A stretch of 64,000 nucleotides of DNA from DASSTY01 sp035760645 (GCA_035760645.1 DASTSO010000099.1:1-64000); one strand, 5' to 3'; counted from the first letter of the stretch, positions 8,019-17,164 are shown. Made by a program: numbers and translations. Notes: generated by a model not told the origin, from the letters alone.

Positions 8019-9809
8019 TCATCGGCCCGCCGCCCCCCGCGGCGGGACCGCCCCACGAGCCTCGTCGAGTGCGCGACGGGCCTGGGGGACGAGCGCGCTC
8101 TGGGGATAGGTGAGGATGAGGTGCTCGAGCTGCTGCACCGCGGCGTCGCGCCGTCCGCTCGCGAGCAGGAGTCGGCCGAGCTCGAGCTCGGCCGCGGGCC
8201 CGGTGACCGGCGACGAGTCCGCTGCCGCGGCCCGCAGCAGCCGCTCGGCATCGGCCGGCCGGCCCGCGCTCGCCGCGAGGCGCCCGGCGAGGAGCTGGAG
8301 CGCCGCGCCGCCCTCGGCCGGCGGCAGCCCCTTCGCCGCCCGCTCGAACGCGGGGATCGCGCGCGCCGTGTCGCCGCCGTCGAGCGTGCGGAACGCTTCG
8401 CCGAGCGCGGGCAGCGACGGCTGGCGGACGGTCTGCAGCGTCGCGAGCAGCGCTGCCCGGGCCGTCGCCTGGTCGCGGCTCCCGGCGTAGGGCCCCGCAT
8501 CGCGCAGCCGCGCGACCGCGCCGGCGACGTCGCCCCGGTAGAGCCGGACCCGCCCCGCCGCGGCGAGTCCCTCCACGCTCGAGTCGGCCGCGACGAGGCT
8601 GTCGGCGTGGTCGAACCGCCCCTCCAGGCCCCAGGCGAGCGCGAGCCGGCGCTGGAGGCCGAGCCGCGTGTCGGCGTCCATCGAGGCGGCGCTCTGGCCG
8701 AGCTTCCGCTCGGCCTCGTCCACCTTCCCCGCGTCGAGCAGCGTCGTCACCAGCGTCACCGTTGCGTCACCCCCGAGCGCGGGCGCGCCCGCCTGCGCGT
8801 CGACCCGGGCGAGGAGTCGCCGGCTCCCCACGCGGTCGCCGCCCGCGGCGTAGGCCTGCGCCGCCTGCAGCCGCGTCTCGCGCGCCTCGGTCCCGCTCTG
8901 CCGCTCGGCGAGCGCCTCCAGCGTCTGGCCGAGCGCGCGCCGCGCCTCGGGGCCGTCGAGCATCCGCAGCTGCTCGGCGAAGAACTGGAGCTGGCGCGTC
9001 GCCGTCGCGCCGTCGCCCGAGAGGACGACGCGGAGCGCCTGGAAGCCCGCGAGCGGCTCGCCGAAGCGGGCGCGGAGGCCCGCCTCGAGGAGCCGGGCCT
9101 CGGGCACCGGCTCGCGCTGCAGCGCGCGCAGCAGGTCGGCGCGCTGCGCGGGCGTCGTCGCGCCGTCGGCGAGGACGCGCACGGCCGCGGGCAGATCCTC
9201 CGGCCGCCGCGTCACGGCGACCACCCACTCGCGCACCGCGCCGGCCACGTCGCCCTGATGCGCGGTGAGCTGGGCCGCCTCGGCGGCGAGCGCGTCCGGG
9301 CGCCCGAGCCGCTCGCGGGCGAGCCGGAGCGCGGCGCCCGCCGTCGCGAAGTCCCGCCGCTGCGCGGCCGCCTGGATCCACTCGCGCCACGGCGCCTCGG
9401 ACTTCGCGTCGAGCTTCGCCCAGCGCTCGGCCGTGGCGCGCGTGCTGTCGGTCGCGCCCGCCGCGGTGAAGGCGCGCACGAGTACCGCGTAGACCTGCGG
9501 CCCCGGCGGCCCCGCGGCGAGCGCCGCGCGCGCCGCCGGAATCACCTCCGCCCCGCGGCCGAGCGGCACGAGGGCGCGCTCGAAGCCGAGGAGCGCCGCG
9601 AGATTGCCGGGCTGCTCGGCGAGCGCCGCGCGGTACGATTCCGCCGCCTCCGCATAGGCGCCGCGGCGCTCGAAGTCGAAGGCGCGGTCCATCGCGCTCT
9701 GGGCGGCGGGCTGCACCCGCTGCGCGGCGAGCGGCGTCCTCGGCGCGAGCGCTGCGCAAAGGAGCGCGAGGGCCGCGCCGGCCGCGGTGGCGCGACGGCG
9801 CGCGCTCAT
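8019..9809 (-). CDS. TPR-repeat periplasmic protein
   Basis: 596 residues. An N-terminal signal peptide (about residues 1-29, with an LALLCAALAPRTPLAAQ-type core) is followed by an almost wholly helical Ala/Arg/Leu-rich protein. It has repeated tetratricopeptide-like units such as ERRGAYAEAAESYRAALAEQPGN near the start and AVQQLEHLILTYPQSALVPQARRAL at the end. It probably acts as a periplasmic scaffold for partner proteins. The ATG at 9809 is chosen because it begins the signal peptide and overlaps the stop of the DUF4175 gene by 4 bases. TPR proteins accompany DUF4175 and DUF4159 genes in related clusters, which supports a shared envelope function of unknown nature. Confidence 0.87.
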   Translation of the reverse strand: MSARRRATAAGAALALLCAALAPRTPLAAQRVQPAAQSAMDRAFDFERRGAYAEAAESYRAALAEQPGNLAALLGFERALVPLGRGAEVIPAARAALAAGPPGPQVYAVLVRAFTAAGATDSTRATAERWAKLDAKSEAPWREWIQAAAQRRDFATAGAALRLARERLGRPDALAAEAAQLTAHQGDVAGAVREWVVAVTRRPEDLPAAVRVLADGATTPAQRADLLRALQREPVPEARLLEAGLRARFGEPLAGFQALRVVLSGDGATATRQLQFFAEQLRMLDGPEARRALGQTLEALAERQSGTEARETRLQAAQAYAAGGDRVGSRRLLARVDAQAGAPALGGDATVTLVTTLLDAGKVDEAERKLGQSAASMDADTRLGLQRRLALAWGLEGRFDHADSLVAADSSVEGLAAAGRVRLYRGDVAGAVARLRDAGPYAGSRDQATARAALLATLQTVRQPSLPALGEAFRTLDGGDTARAIPAFERAAKGLPPAEGGAALQLLAGRLAASAGRPADAERLLRAAAADSSPVTGPAAELELGRLLLASGRRDAAVQQLEHLILTYPQSALVPQARRALDEARGAVPPRGAAGR

Positions 9810-12800
9810 CGGGCCGAGTCCCCGGCGGCAGCTGCCGGAGCGGGTGCCGCCGCCTGCCGCTCGGCGAGTCGCCGGAAGTAGTCCACCACCAGCCGCCGCT
9901 CCTCGGGCGAGAGCCGCTGGAGCTCGTCCCAGCTCGGCACCCGCGGCCGGTCGTCGTCGCCGAGGAGCCGGGCGCGCAGCACGGGCGGGATGCTGATGCT
10001 GTCGCCGCGGGCGGTGGTGCTCTGCCGCTCGGTCGAGTCCTCCTCCTGCCCCTGCAGCGTGCGGCCCGCGTCGAGCATCCGGCGGAAGAGCCGCTGCTGG
10101 CGCTCGACGGTGGTGCGGTCGAGCCGCCCCGCCTCGAGCTGGCGCGCGAGGTCCTTCGCCTCCTCGGCCAGCTCGCCCGCGCCGGCGAGCTGCCCCTGCC
10201 CGCGCATCCGCTCGAGCTCGGCGGCGAGCGCCCGCTGGCGGCCCCCCAGCGCCTGCAGCTGCGGCCCGATCTGCCCGCCGCCCGCCATCGGCAGGAGCCC
10301 GCTCGCGTCGCGGCTCAGGCCGCTCTGCTGCTGCGCGAGCCGCTGCATCCGCTCCATCGCCTCGCCCAGGCCCGAGCCCGACGACGCGCCCGAGACGTCG
10401 GCGCGCGCCTGCATCATCTGGTACGCCGCGGTGTTCATCGCGTCCACCGCGTCGCCCGCGCGCTCCGCCGCGTCGCGCGGGCTCCCGCCCGCGCTCGACA
10501 TCGCGTCGAGACTCTGCTTCATCTGCTCCTCCGCCCCGGCGAGCGACTGCCCGATCTGCGGCGGCACCAGCGCATTCTTGCCCGCCGTGCTCTGCATCTT
10601 CTCGGCGAGCTTCCGCACCCCCTCGGCCACCGCCGCCTGATCGCTCCGGAGCTCCTGCGGCGAGGCACCGCGCTGCAGCTGCTGCTGGATCGCGAGCTGG
10701 CGCTCGGCGAGCCGGCTCGCTTCGCTCATCGTCTGCTCGAGCGCCTGCGCGATCTCGTCGCGCCACCGCTGCGCCATCTCCTGTCGCGCCTGCTCCACTT
10801 CGTCGCCGACCGGCTGGAGCCGTTGCGCGGCCTCGCGGCCCAGCTGCTGCGCCTCCTGCCGGCGGCCCTGCTGCGCCGCGCGACTCGCCTGCTGCATCCG
10901 GCCCGCCGCCTGGCCCGCCTGGTCGCCCGCGCGCTGGAGCTGCTGCCGCTGCGCGTCGGCCAGCTGCGCGGCGCGCGCGGAGTCGCCCGCCAGCCGCTGG
11001 AGCGCGCGGGCGAGGCTATCGGCGCGCTGCGCCAGCCGTCGCTCCTCGGCGCCGGCGCGCGCGCTGTCGGCGGCGGCCACGCGGTCGGTCCACTGCTGCT
11101 GGTCGCGCGTGAGGTCGCGGGCCTCCTGCCGGAGCGAGGCGACGTCGCCCTCGAGCGCGGCGCGCTCGAACAGCGCGCGGCTCCGCTCGAGCGCCTGCCG
11201 GAGCGCCTGCTGCGCCCGGGCGAGGTCCTCGAGCGCCCGTTTCGTCTGCTCGGCGTCGAGGTTCTCGAGCGAGCGCTGCAGCTGCGCGAGCTTCGCGCGG
11301 AGCTCGGGCGTGAGCGCGCGCTGGAGCTGCGCCTGCACCTCGGCGAGCCGCCGCTGGAAGGCGGAATCGGTGAGCCCCGCCGCCTTCGCGTTCTTCGCGA
11401 GATCCTCGAGCGCCTTCTGCACCGCTTCGGCCTGCTGCACCAGCGCCTGCTGGTCCTTGGCCGCCGCCTCGGCGCGCTTCGCCTGGTCGTAGCCCAGCGA
11501 CTGCGCCCGCTCCTGCGCACGCTCGGGCGGCGTGCCGGCCGGCGAGTCGTTGCGGCCGGCGGAGCCGCCCGCACGCTGCTCGCGCGCGAGGTCCTCGGTC
11601 TGCCGGGCGACGCGCCGGCTCTGCTCGGTCACCGAGTCGAGCTGCTGCGCGATGGCCGTCGTCGCCTGGCGCGCGGCGGCGCGCAGTTCGCCCACGGTCG
11701 CGAGCCGCACGACGAACTCGCGCGAGCGGCCCGCGTGCGGCCGCGGCGCCGCGTCGAGCGCGACGGCCGCATAGCGCAGCGTGTCGCCCGGCTGGAGTCC
11801 GAGCGCGGCGAGGTCGAGCGCGGCGCCGAGGATGGCGCGGTCGGGCCGGCCGGGCGGAAGGGCCACGGCCTGGCGCCGCACCGGCTCCGCGCCCGCGGCG
11901 CGGCTCACCCGGCGCGTCTCGATGACGACGCTCGCGAGCCCGTGGTCGTCGCGCACGTCGATGACGAGCGGGAGCCGGAAGTCGGCCGCGGCGCTCGTGT
12001 CGGCGCCCGGCACCGGGATCTCCACCACCGGCGCGCTGTCGGGGACGACGCGGATCGGGAGCCGCACCGTGTCGCCCGCGAGCGGGGCGCCGTCGGCGGT
12101 GGTGGCGACGAGGCGGTACTCGCCCGAGCTCGCCGGGGTGAAGCTCCCGCGGAGCGTCCGGCCCGTCACGGCGAGCGGCATCTGTCCGAGCGGCGCGCCG
12201 TCCGAGGCGACGCCCGTCCAGCGCACGTCGCGCAGCTCGGCCGTGGCCTCGCCGGTGGTCTCGAGCCGGGTGCCCGCGGGCAGGAGCAGCGTGTCGCCGC
12301 TCGTCGGCACCGGCTCGGCCTCCATGCCGAGATAGGCGGGATAGTGCGCCGTGACGGTGAGCGTGCCGAGGAAGGCGGGAGTCCGCACGCGCACGACCAC
12401 CGTGTCCGAGGCGCGGCTGCCGCTCGTGACGCGGGCGAAGAGGTCGCTCTCGAGCGGCCCCACCGTGACCGAGGCCCGGCCCGTGGAGTCGAAGGCGAGC
12501 GGCTGGGGGCGCCAGCCCTCGCCGGGCGCGCGGGTCCAGAGCGTCGCCGCGCGACGGCCGATCGCCTCCGCCATGAGCGTCACCCGCGCGCCGCGGTCCA
12601 CCGTGGTGGCGCTCGCCGCGAGCGTCACCGGCGCCACCACCGCGCGCCAGGCGCGGGCCGGCGCCCAGAGGGCCGCGGCCGGGCCGTGGCGCGGGCCGGC
12701 AGAGACGAAGAGTCCGAGGCCGAGCGCGAGACAGAGGGCGCCGGCCATTCCCTGCCGCTGCACCGTCGAGGCCACCGGGGCGAGTGCGTCCCGGCCGCGT

Positions 12801-13180
12801 CGCAGGACGTCCTCCGCCTGCGCGCGGTCGGCGGCGTCGAGGAGGGCCGCGCTCGTGCCCGGCGCGGCGCGCTCGAGCAACGCGGTGAGCGCGCCGCGGC
12901 GCCACGCGCCGCTCGCCTCGAGCGCGCGCGCGAGGCCCGCGGCCGCGAGCGCCGCGTCGCGGCGGCGCGCATGCCAGGCGAGCGCGAGCGCCGCGACGAG
13001 GGCGAGCGCCCAGGCGCCGAGCACCCAGAGCGGCGTCGTGAGCCACCCCAGCCGCACGAGCCACGCCGCGCCGCCCAGCAGGAGCGCCACGAGCCCGAGC
13101 CCCGTCGCGAGCCAGGCGGCGCGGCTCCGGCCCCGGAGCGGGCGGGCGAGCCGGTGCAGCGCCTCGCCGGTGCGGCTCAC
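9806..13180 (-). CDS. Large DUF4175-type membrane and coiled-coil protein
   Basis: 1124 residues. The N-terminus has two or three hydrophobic helices (about residues 22-70) and another at about 145-165. A beta-rich region with Ig-like segments follows (about 180-480; for example VTAHYPAYLGMEAEPVPTSG, and DDHGLASVVIETRR). The C-terminal half is a very long Gln/Ala/Arg-rich helical coiled coil (about 500-1040), ending in a short region with LRARLLGDDDRPRVPSWDELQ. This is the architecture of DUF4175-family proteins. The coiled coil is expected in the periplasm. The molecular role is unknown. It is flanked by DUF4159 and TPR genes with a 4-base gap and a 4-base overlap. Confidence 0.85.
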   Translation of the reverse strand: MSRTGEALHRLARPLRGRSRAAWLATGLGLVALLLGGAAWLVRLGWLTTPLWVLGAWALALVAALALAWHARRRDAALAAAGLARALEASGAWRRGALTALLERAAPGTSAALLDAADRAQAEDVLRRGRDALAPVASTVQRQGMAGALCLALGLGLFVSAGPRHGPAAALWAPARAWRAVVAPVTLAASATTVDRGARVTLMAEAIGRRAATLWTRAPGEGWRPQPLAFDSTGRASVTVGPLESDLFARVTSGSRASDTVVVRVRTPAFLGTLTVTAHYPAYLGMEAEPVPTSGDTLLLPAGTRLETTGEATAELRDVRWTGVASDGAPLGQMPLAVTGRTLRGSFTPASSGEYRLVATTADGAPLAGDTVRLPIRVVPDSAPVVEIPVPGADTSAAADFRLPLVIDVRDDHGLASVVIETRRVSRAAGAEPVRRQAVALPPGRPDRAILGAALDLAALGLQPGDTLRYAAVALDAAPRPHAGRSREFVVRLATVGELRAAARQATTAIAQQLDSVTEQSRRVARQTEDLAREQRAGGSAGRNDSPAGTPPERAQERAQSLGYDQAKRAEAAAKDQQALVQQAEAVQKALEDLAKNAKAAGLTDSAFQRRLAEVQAQLQRALTPELRAKLAQLQRSLENLDAEQTKRALEDLARAQQALRQALERSRALFERAALEGDVASLRQEARDLTRDQQQWTDRVAAADSARAGAEERRLAQRADSLARALQRLAGDSARAAQLADAQRQQLQRAGDQAGQAAGRMQQASRAAQQGRRQEAQQLGREAAQRLQPVGDEVEQARQEMAQRWRDEIAQALEQTMSEASRLAERQLAIQQQLQRGASPQELRSDQAAVAEGVRKLAEKMQSTAGKNALVPPQIGQSLAGAEEQMKQSLDAMSSAGGSPRDAAERAGDAVDAMNTAAYQMMQARADVSGASSGSGLGEAMERMQRLAQQQSGLSRDASGLLPMAGGGQIGPQLQALGGRQRALAAELERMRGQGQLAGAGELAEEAKDLARQLEAGRLDRTTVERQQRLFRRMLDAGRTLQGQEEDSTERQSTTARGDSISIPPVLRARLLGDDDRPRVPSWDELQRLSPEERRLVVDYFRRLAERQAAAPAPAAAAGDSAR

Positions 13181-13184
13181 CCGG

Positions 13185-13913
13185 TCACCCGCCGTACCCC
13201 ACGGCGTAGGCGAAGAGATTCACGCCCATCCGCAGCGCCGCCTCGCGCTTCTCGGGCGGATCGTGGTGCACCTCGGGATCCTCCCAGCCGTCGCCGAGGT
13301 CGCTCTGGTAGCTGTAGTAGACGGCGAGCCGGCCGTCGAGGAAGATGCCGAAGCCCTGCGCCGGCTTGCCGTCGTGCTCGTGGATCTTGGGGATCCCGCG
13401 CGGGAGGTCGTAGACGAGGTGATAGATCGGATGCGCGAGCGGCACCTCGACCATCGGGTGGTCGGGAAAGAGCCGCCGCAGCTCCCCGCGGATCGAGGCG
13501 TCCATCCCGTAGTTGTCGTCCACGTGCAGGAAGCCGCCCTGCTCGAGGTAGCGCCGCAGCGTCTTCAGGTCCGCGTCGCTCCAGTGCACGTTGCCGTGCC
13601 CCGTCATGTAGATGTACGGGACGTTCCAGAGGTCGGCGTCGGCGAGCGTGACGGTGCGCTCGACCGGAGCGACCCGGAGCGTGGTGCGCGTGCGGATCGC
13701 GGTGAGCAGATTCGGCAGACTCGAGGGGTTCGCGTACCAGTCGCCACCGCCGTCATAGTGCAGCCGGCCGATCGTCATCGTCTGCGCCTGCGCGCGCGCG
13801 GGGGCGAGCGCCGCGGTGCCCAGCGTCGCGAGCGCCGCGAGCGTGGCGCCGACGAGCGCGGGCCGGAAACGGGAGACGGCAGTCCTGGAAACGGCGAACC
13901 TGACGGCGGTCAT
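13185..13913 (-). CDS. DUF4159 domain-containing exported protein
   Basis: 242 residues with an N-terminal signal peptide (about residues 1-44, cleavage near ARAQA-Q). The mature protein starts MTIGRLHYDGGGDWYANPSSLPNLL and carries the DUF4159 hallmarks VPYIYMTGHGNVHW, LRRYLEQGGFLHVDDNYGMD and HPIYHLVYDLPRGIPK. The fold is related to glutamine amidotransferase-like / vWA-associated domains, but no enzymatic role is established. Genes of this family usually sit next to MoxR/BatA-type and DUF4175 genes. Here DUF4175 and TPR genes follow at once, and the start overlaps the rsmI stop by 4 bases. Confidence 0.92.
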   Translation of the reverse strand: MTAVRFAVSRTAVSRFRPALVGATLAALATLGTAALAPARAQAQTMTIGRLHYDGGGDWYANPSSLPNLLTAIRTRTTLRVAPVERTVTLADADLWNVPYIYMTGHGNVHWSDADLKTLRRYLEQGGFLHVDDNYGMDASIRGELRRLFPDHPMVEVPLAHPIYHLVYDLPRGIPKIHEHDGKPAQGFGIFLDGRLAVYYSYQSDLGDGWEDPEVHHDPPEKREAALRMGVNLFAYAVGYGG

Positions 13914-14749
13914 GCGGGCAGCTCCATCACGAGCCGGTACGCGTCGTTGCGCGCGAGGCCCAGTCCCTCGGTGAGGCGGCGGACGACTTCCTTGCGCGTG
14001 AGCCCGTCGGCGAGCAGCGCCGTGGCGAGCTCGGCCGCCTCCTCGCTACGGTCGGGCGGCGCGGCGGGTTTCCCGGCGCCGCCCAGCACCACGGTGAACT
14101 CCCCGCGCGGCTCGGTCCGCGTGAAGTGCGCGATCAGCTCCGCGAGCGTGCCGGCCACCACCTCTTCGTGCAGCTTCGTGAGCTCGCGCGTCGCCACCGC
14201 CGGCCGGCCGGCGCCGGCGAGCGCCGCGAGGTCCTCGAGCAGCGCCACGAGCCGGGGCGGCGCCTCGAAGAAGACGACCGGCCACTCCTCCGCCGCCGCG
14301 CGCGCGAGGAGCGCCTGCCGCTCGCGCCCCTTGCGTGGGACGAAGCCCAGGAAGAGGTACCGGTCGCCGCCGAGCCCCGCGACGCTGAGCGCCGTGGCCA
14401 CGGCCGACGGCCCGGGGATGGGGACGACCGTGCCCCCCGCCGCGCGCACCGCCGCGACGAGCTCGGCGCCGGGATCGCTGATCGCCGGCGTCCCCGCGTC
14501 GGTCACGAGCGCCACGTCGCGCCCCTCGCGCAGGATGGCGAGCAGGACCTCGATGCGCCGCGCATCCGAGTGCTGGTGGAAGCTCAGGAGCTGCGGGCTG
14601 GCGCCGAGATGGGTGAGGAGCCCCCGCGTCCGCCGCGTGTCCTCGGCCGCCACGACCGGCACCGCCCGCAGCGTCTCCGCCGCGCGCAGCGTGAGGTCGC
14701 CCAGGTTCCCGAGCGGCGTGGCGACGACGTAGAGGGTGGCGAGGGGCAT
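13910..14749 (-). CDS. rsmI: 16S rRNA (cytidine(1402)-2'-O)-methyltransferase
   Basis: This 279-residue SAM-dependent methyltransferase of the tetrapyrrole-methylase fold modifies C1402 in the ribosomal P site. Diagnostic motifs are the start LYVVATPLGNLGDLTLRA, then AAEDTRRTRGLL, then VTDAGTPAISDPG, the IPGPSAV SAM-binding turn, FLGFVPRKG, and VFFEAPPRL. The ATG at 14749 directly precedes the conserved N-terminus, although an open frame extends further upstream through repeat sequence. Its length is normal for RsmI. It is followed by DUF4159 with a 4-base overlap. A repeat/hairpin block separates it from trxA. Confidence 0.96.
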   Translation of the reverse strand: MPLATLYVVATPLGNLGDLTLRAAETLRAVPVVAAEDTRRTRGLLTHLGASPQLLSFHQHSDARRIEVLLAILREGRDVALVTDAGTPAISDPGAELVAAVRAAGGTVVPIPGPSAVATALSVAGLGGDRYLFLGFVPRKGRERQALLARAAAEEWPVVFFEAPPRLVALLEDLAALAGAGRPAVATRELTKLHEEVVAGTLAELIAHFTRTEPRGEFTVVLGGAGKPAAPPDRSEEAAELATALLADGLTRKEVVRRLTEGLGLARNDAYRLVMELPA

Positions 14750-14802
14750 GGGAGGCGGGAGGTGTCGGGGTGCGGGTTGGGTCGTACCGGCACGGGCGGG
14801 AG

Positions 14803-14894
14803 GGCGGGACGGCGGGAGGGCTGCTCGGGTGCACGGAATCGCTCCGTGCGAGGCAGCCACCTCCCGCCGTCCCGCCCCTTCCCGCCGTCCCGCC
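14803..14894. repeat. CGTCCCGC-type repeat block between trxA and rsmI
   Basis: One GGCGGGACGGCGGGAGG arm (14803-14819) faces two inverted copies (14860-14876 and 14879-14894) around a small hairpin. The last copy runs straight into the trxA stop codon, so on the minus strand the text reads TAG followed by GCGGGACGGCGGGA. The arms can pair with each other. Confidence 0.8.
14831..14849 (-). terminator. Hairpin downstream of trxA
   Basis: A perfect 7-bp stem, GCACGGA/TCCGTGC, with a 5-base loop sits inside larger pairing repeat arms. No long T tract follows, so it may only attenuate readthrough from trxA into rsmI. Confidence 0.45.
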
Positions 14895-15232
14895 TAGCCG
14901 AGGTGCTGCTTGATCTTCCCCTCGAGCGTCGCGCGCGGGACGCTGCCGACCACGGTGTCCACGTGGCGGCCGTTCTTGAAGAAGAGGATGCTCGGGATCG
15001 AGCGGACGTTGTAGCGCATCGCGGTGCGCTGGTTGGCGTCGACGTCCACCTTGCCGACCTTGAGCTGGCCGTTGTAGTCCGAGGCGATCTGCTCGAGGAT
15101 CGGCGCGATGGCCTGGCAGGGCCCGCACCACGTCGCCCAGAAGTCGACGAGGACGAGCCCGTTGGACTGCTCGATCTCGCTGGTGAAGTTGTCGTCCGTG
15201 ACGGCTACGGTCAGACCGTTCGCAGTGCCCAT
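14894..15232 (-). CDS. trxA: Thioredoxin
   Basis: This 112-residue cytoplasmic thioredoxin has the classic active site ATWCGPCQ (C36, C39), the preceding VLVDFWA strand, and the KVDVDANQ and SIPSILFFKNG (cis-proline) motifs. It reduces protein disulfides using thioredoxin reductase. The ATG at 15232 gives a normal-length protein, and a possible upstream extension has no homology-like content. It is transcribed divergently from mce, with a 103-base gap that probably holds both promoters. Repeat sequence begins at its stop codon. Confidence 0.97.
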   Translation of the reverse strand: MGTANGLTVAVTDDNFTSEIEQSNGLVLVDFWATWCGPCQAIAPILEQIASDYNGQLKVGKVDVDANQRTAMRYNVRSIPSILFFKNGRHVDTVVGSVPRATLEGKIKQHLG

Positions 15233-15335
15233 GCTGTTATTCTCCAAGGTCGGCCGGGCCACGGCGGCCCGGGTCGGCGGTCCATGGTACTTCCCTACTT
15301 CGACTGACAATCCACTGGTTCCCGGAGACACCCGC

Positions 15336-15731
15336 GTGTCGGATCGTCCCCGCATCGCCCACATCGGCATCGCCGTCGAGAACCTCGAGACGGCGCTCGG
15401 CTTCTACCGCGACGTCCTGGGGCTCGAGCCCCACGCGCCCGAGGAGGCCGACGGCGCCACCATCGTCTCGCTCCCGTTCGGCGAGTCGGAGGTCGAGCTA
15501 CTCACCTCCGACCGGCCCGACAGCCCCATCGGCCGCTTCCTCGCCCGGCGCGGCCCCGGCATCCACCACGTCTGCTACCGGGTGCCCGACCTCGACGCGG
15601 CGCTCGCGGCCTGCCGCGCGGCCGGCTACCGGCTGATCGACGAGGTGCCCCGCCAGGGGGCCGGCGGCCGCCGGATCGCCTTCGTGCACCCGAAGACCAC
15701 GGCCGGCATCCTGCTCGAGCTCACCGAGTAA
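15336..15731 (+). CDS. mce: Methylmalonyl-CoA epimerase (VOC superfamily)
   Basis: 131 residues of the glyoxalase/VOC fold, with two beta-alpha-beta-beta-beta modules. Metal-ligand positions are visible: a histidine in IAHIGIAVENL, a glutamate in ESEVELLT, a histidine in GIHHVCYRV and a glutamate in GILLELTE. These match methylmalonyl-CoA epimerase, which interconverts the S and R forms in propionyl-CoA/branched-chain catabolism. The start is GTG at 15336 with GGAG about 8 bases upstream. The frame is open further upstream, but that part encodes nothing conserved and overlaps trxA. The mutase genes are not in the window. Confidence 0.93.
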   Translation: MSDRPRIAHIGIAVENLETALGFYRDVLGLEPHAPEEADGATIVSLPFGESEVELLTSDRPDSPIGRFLARRGPGIHHVCYRVPDLDAALAACRAAGYRLIDEVPRQGAGGRRIAFVHPKTTAGILLELTE

Positions 15732-15737
15732 GATAAC

Positions 15738-15781
15738 CGGGGCCGGGAGCGGACCGGTTCCCCGGCCTGCGCCCGGCCCCG
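15738..15781. terminator. Bidirectional hairpin between mce and a lipoprotein gene
   Basis: A perfect 10-bp inverted repeat, CGGGGCCGGG / CCCGGCCCCG, with a 24-base loop lies between the convergent stop codons at 15731 and 15802. There is no T tract. Confidence 0.5.
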
Positions 15782-15801
15782 AAGGCGGCCGCCGGTGCCG
15801 C

Positions 15802-16326
15802 CTACTGCTGCTGCGCCTGCACGCCCTGGTCGTCGCAGGGCCGGCCCGGCGCGCCGGCGGCCCGCAGGTCGAACCGGTAGACCAGCCACCCGTCGCGGTT
15901 GCTGCGGATGGTGGTGAACGGTACCATGTACGCGCAGTCCTCGCGGCGGATCTGGACGTGCACGATGCGCTGGTTGTCGGTTTCGCCCTTGTCCTCGGCG
16001 ACGATCTTGTGCGTCGTGCCGCGCAGGTAGGCCTGCATGATCAGGACGCGGCGCTCCCAGTCGGCCGGCTGGCCGGTGCGGGTCGCCGCGCCCTTTTCGG
16101 TACCCCACAGCGTCGCCATGCGGGTGAGATTGCTGTCGGCGACGGCCTGGAGGAAGGCGCTGACGGTCTCCTTCGGCGACGCCGCCGGGGAGGTGGCCGA
16201 CGCGCCCGCGGCGGCCGACGCGCCGCAGCCGGCGGCGCCGAGCGCGAGCCCGGACGCGAGCACGAGCGCGGACGCGAGGCGGCGCGCGGAGCGGCGCGGG
16301 CCGCCGGTAAGCCAGCGATGGGTCAC
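15802..16326 (-). CDS. Putative lipoprotein, 174 aa
   Basis: The N-terminus has an arginine-rich n-region, a hydrophobic core and a lipobox LGAAGC with the modified cysteine at about residue 34. The mature part has a short Ala/Ser linker, then a compact domain starting PKETVSAFLQAVADSNLTRMATLWG. That pattern recalls NTF2-like/SnoaL or DUF4878-type lipoproteins. It contains two further cysteines (EDCAYM, GRPCDD) that could form a disulfide in the periplasm. Function is unknown. It is divergent from pdxJ, with 59 bases between starts. Confidence 0.8.
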   Translation of the reverse strand: MTHRWLTGGPRRSARRLASALVLASGLALGAAGCGASAAAGASATSPAASPKETVSAFLQAVADSNLTRMATLWGTEKGAATRTGQPADWERRVLIMQAYLRGTTHKIVAEDKGETDNQRIVHVQIRREDCAYMVPFTTIRSNRDGWLVYRFDLRAAGAPGRPCDDQGVQAQQQ

Positions 16327-16385
16327 GGATCTCTCGCAGTGTGAGGGGTCAGAGCGAACTTAACGAACGCGACAGGTCCCGGGCA

Positions 16386-17114
16386 ATGCGCCTCTACGTC
16401 AACATCGATCACGTCGCCACCGTGCGGCAGGCCCGCCGCACCGACGAGCCCGACCCCGTCGAGGCCGCGGCGTTCTGCGAAGCCGCGGGCGCGCACGGCA
16501 TCACGGCGCACCTGCGGGAGGACCGGCGGCACATCCAGGACGACGACGTCGAGCGGCTCGCGCGCTCGGTCGGCACCGTGCTCAACCTGGAGCTCGCCAC
16601 GCACCCCGACATCGTCGCCCTCGCCTGCCGGCTCCGCCCCTACCAGGCCACCCTCGTCCCCGAGCGGCGCGAGGAGGTGACGACCGAGGGCGGCCTCGAC
16701 GTCCGGGCCGGCGGCGCCCGCCTCGCCGACGCGATCGCGCGGATGCGCGACGCGGGCATCCACCTCAGTCTCTTCATCGACCCCGACCCGCGCGCCATCG
16801 ACGCCGCGCGCGCCCTCGGCGTCCCCGCCGTCGAGCTCCACACCGGCCGCTACGCCCACACCTGGCGTGAGGGCGACGCCGCGCTCGACGAGCTGCGCGC
16901 GGCCGCGCGCCACGCCGCCGAGCAGGGGCTGCACGTGCACGCGGGACACGGACTTACCTATCGGAACGTCACCCCCGTCGCCGCGATCCCCGAGCTCGAG
17001 GAGCTGAACATCGGCCACAGCATCGTGAGCCGCGCGGTGATGGTCGGAATGGAGGCCGCGGTACGGGAGATGCTCCGCCTCGTCACCCTGGCGAGGGCCG
17101 GGTCCGCGGCCTAG
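16386..17114 (+). CDS. pdxJ: Pyridoxine 5'-phosphate synthase
   Basis: This 242-residue TIM-barrel enzyme condenses 1-deoxyxylulose-5-phosphate with 3-amino-2-oxopropyl phosphate to make pyridoxine 5'-phosphate (DXP-dependent B6 pathway). Family hallmarks are the start LYVNIDHVATVRQARRT, then GAHGITAHLREDRRHIQDDD, ELHTGRYA, HAGHGLTYRNV and LNIGHSIVSRA. The length matches the family (about 240). The ATG at 16386 immediately precedes the invariant N-terminal strand. The cofactor made supports PLP enzymes such as the aminotransferase at 2014-3210. Confidence 0.97.
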   Translation: MRLYVNIDHVATVRQARRTDEPDPVEAAAFCEAAGAHGITAHLREDRRHIQDDDVERLARSVGTVLNLELATHPDIVALACRLRPYQATLVPERREEVTTEGGLDVRAGGARLADAIARMRDAGIHLSLFIDPDPRAIDAARALGVPAVELHTGRYAHTWREGDAALDELRAAARHAAEQGLHVHAGHGLTYRNVTPVAAIPELEELNIGHSIVSRAVMVGMEAAVREMLRLVTLARAGSAA

Positions 17115-17164
17115 ACTTCCTCTTCCGTATCCCGTTCCCCTGCCCACATCCAGAGCGAGGCGCC

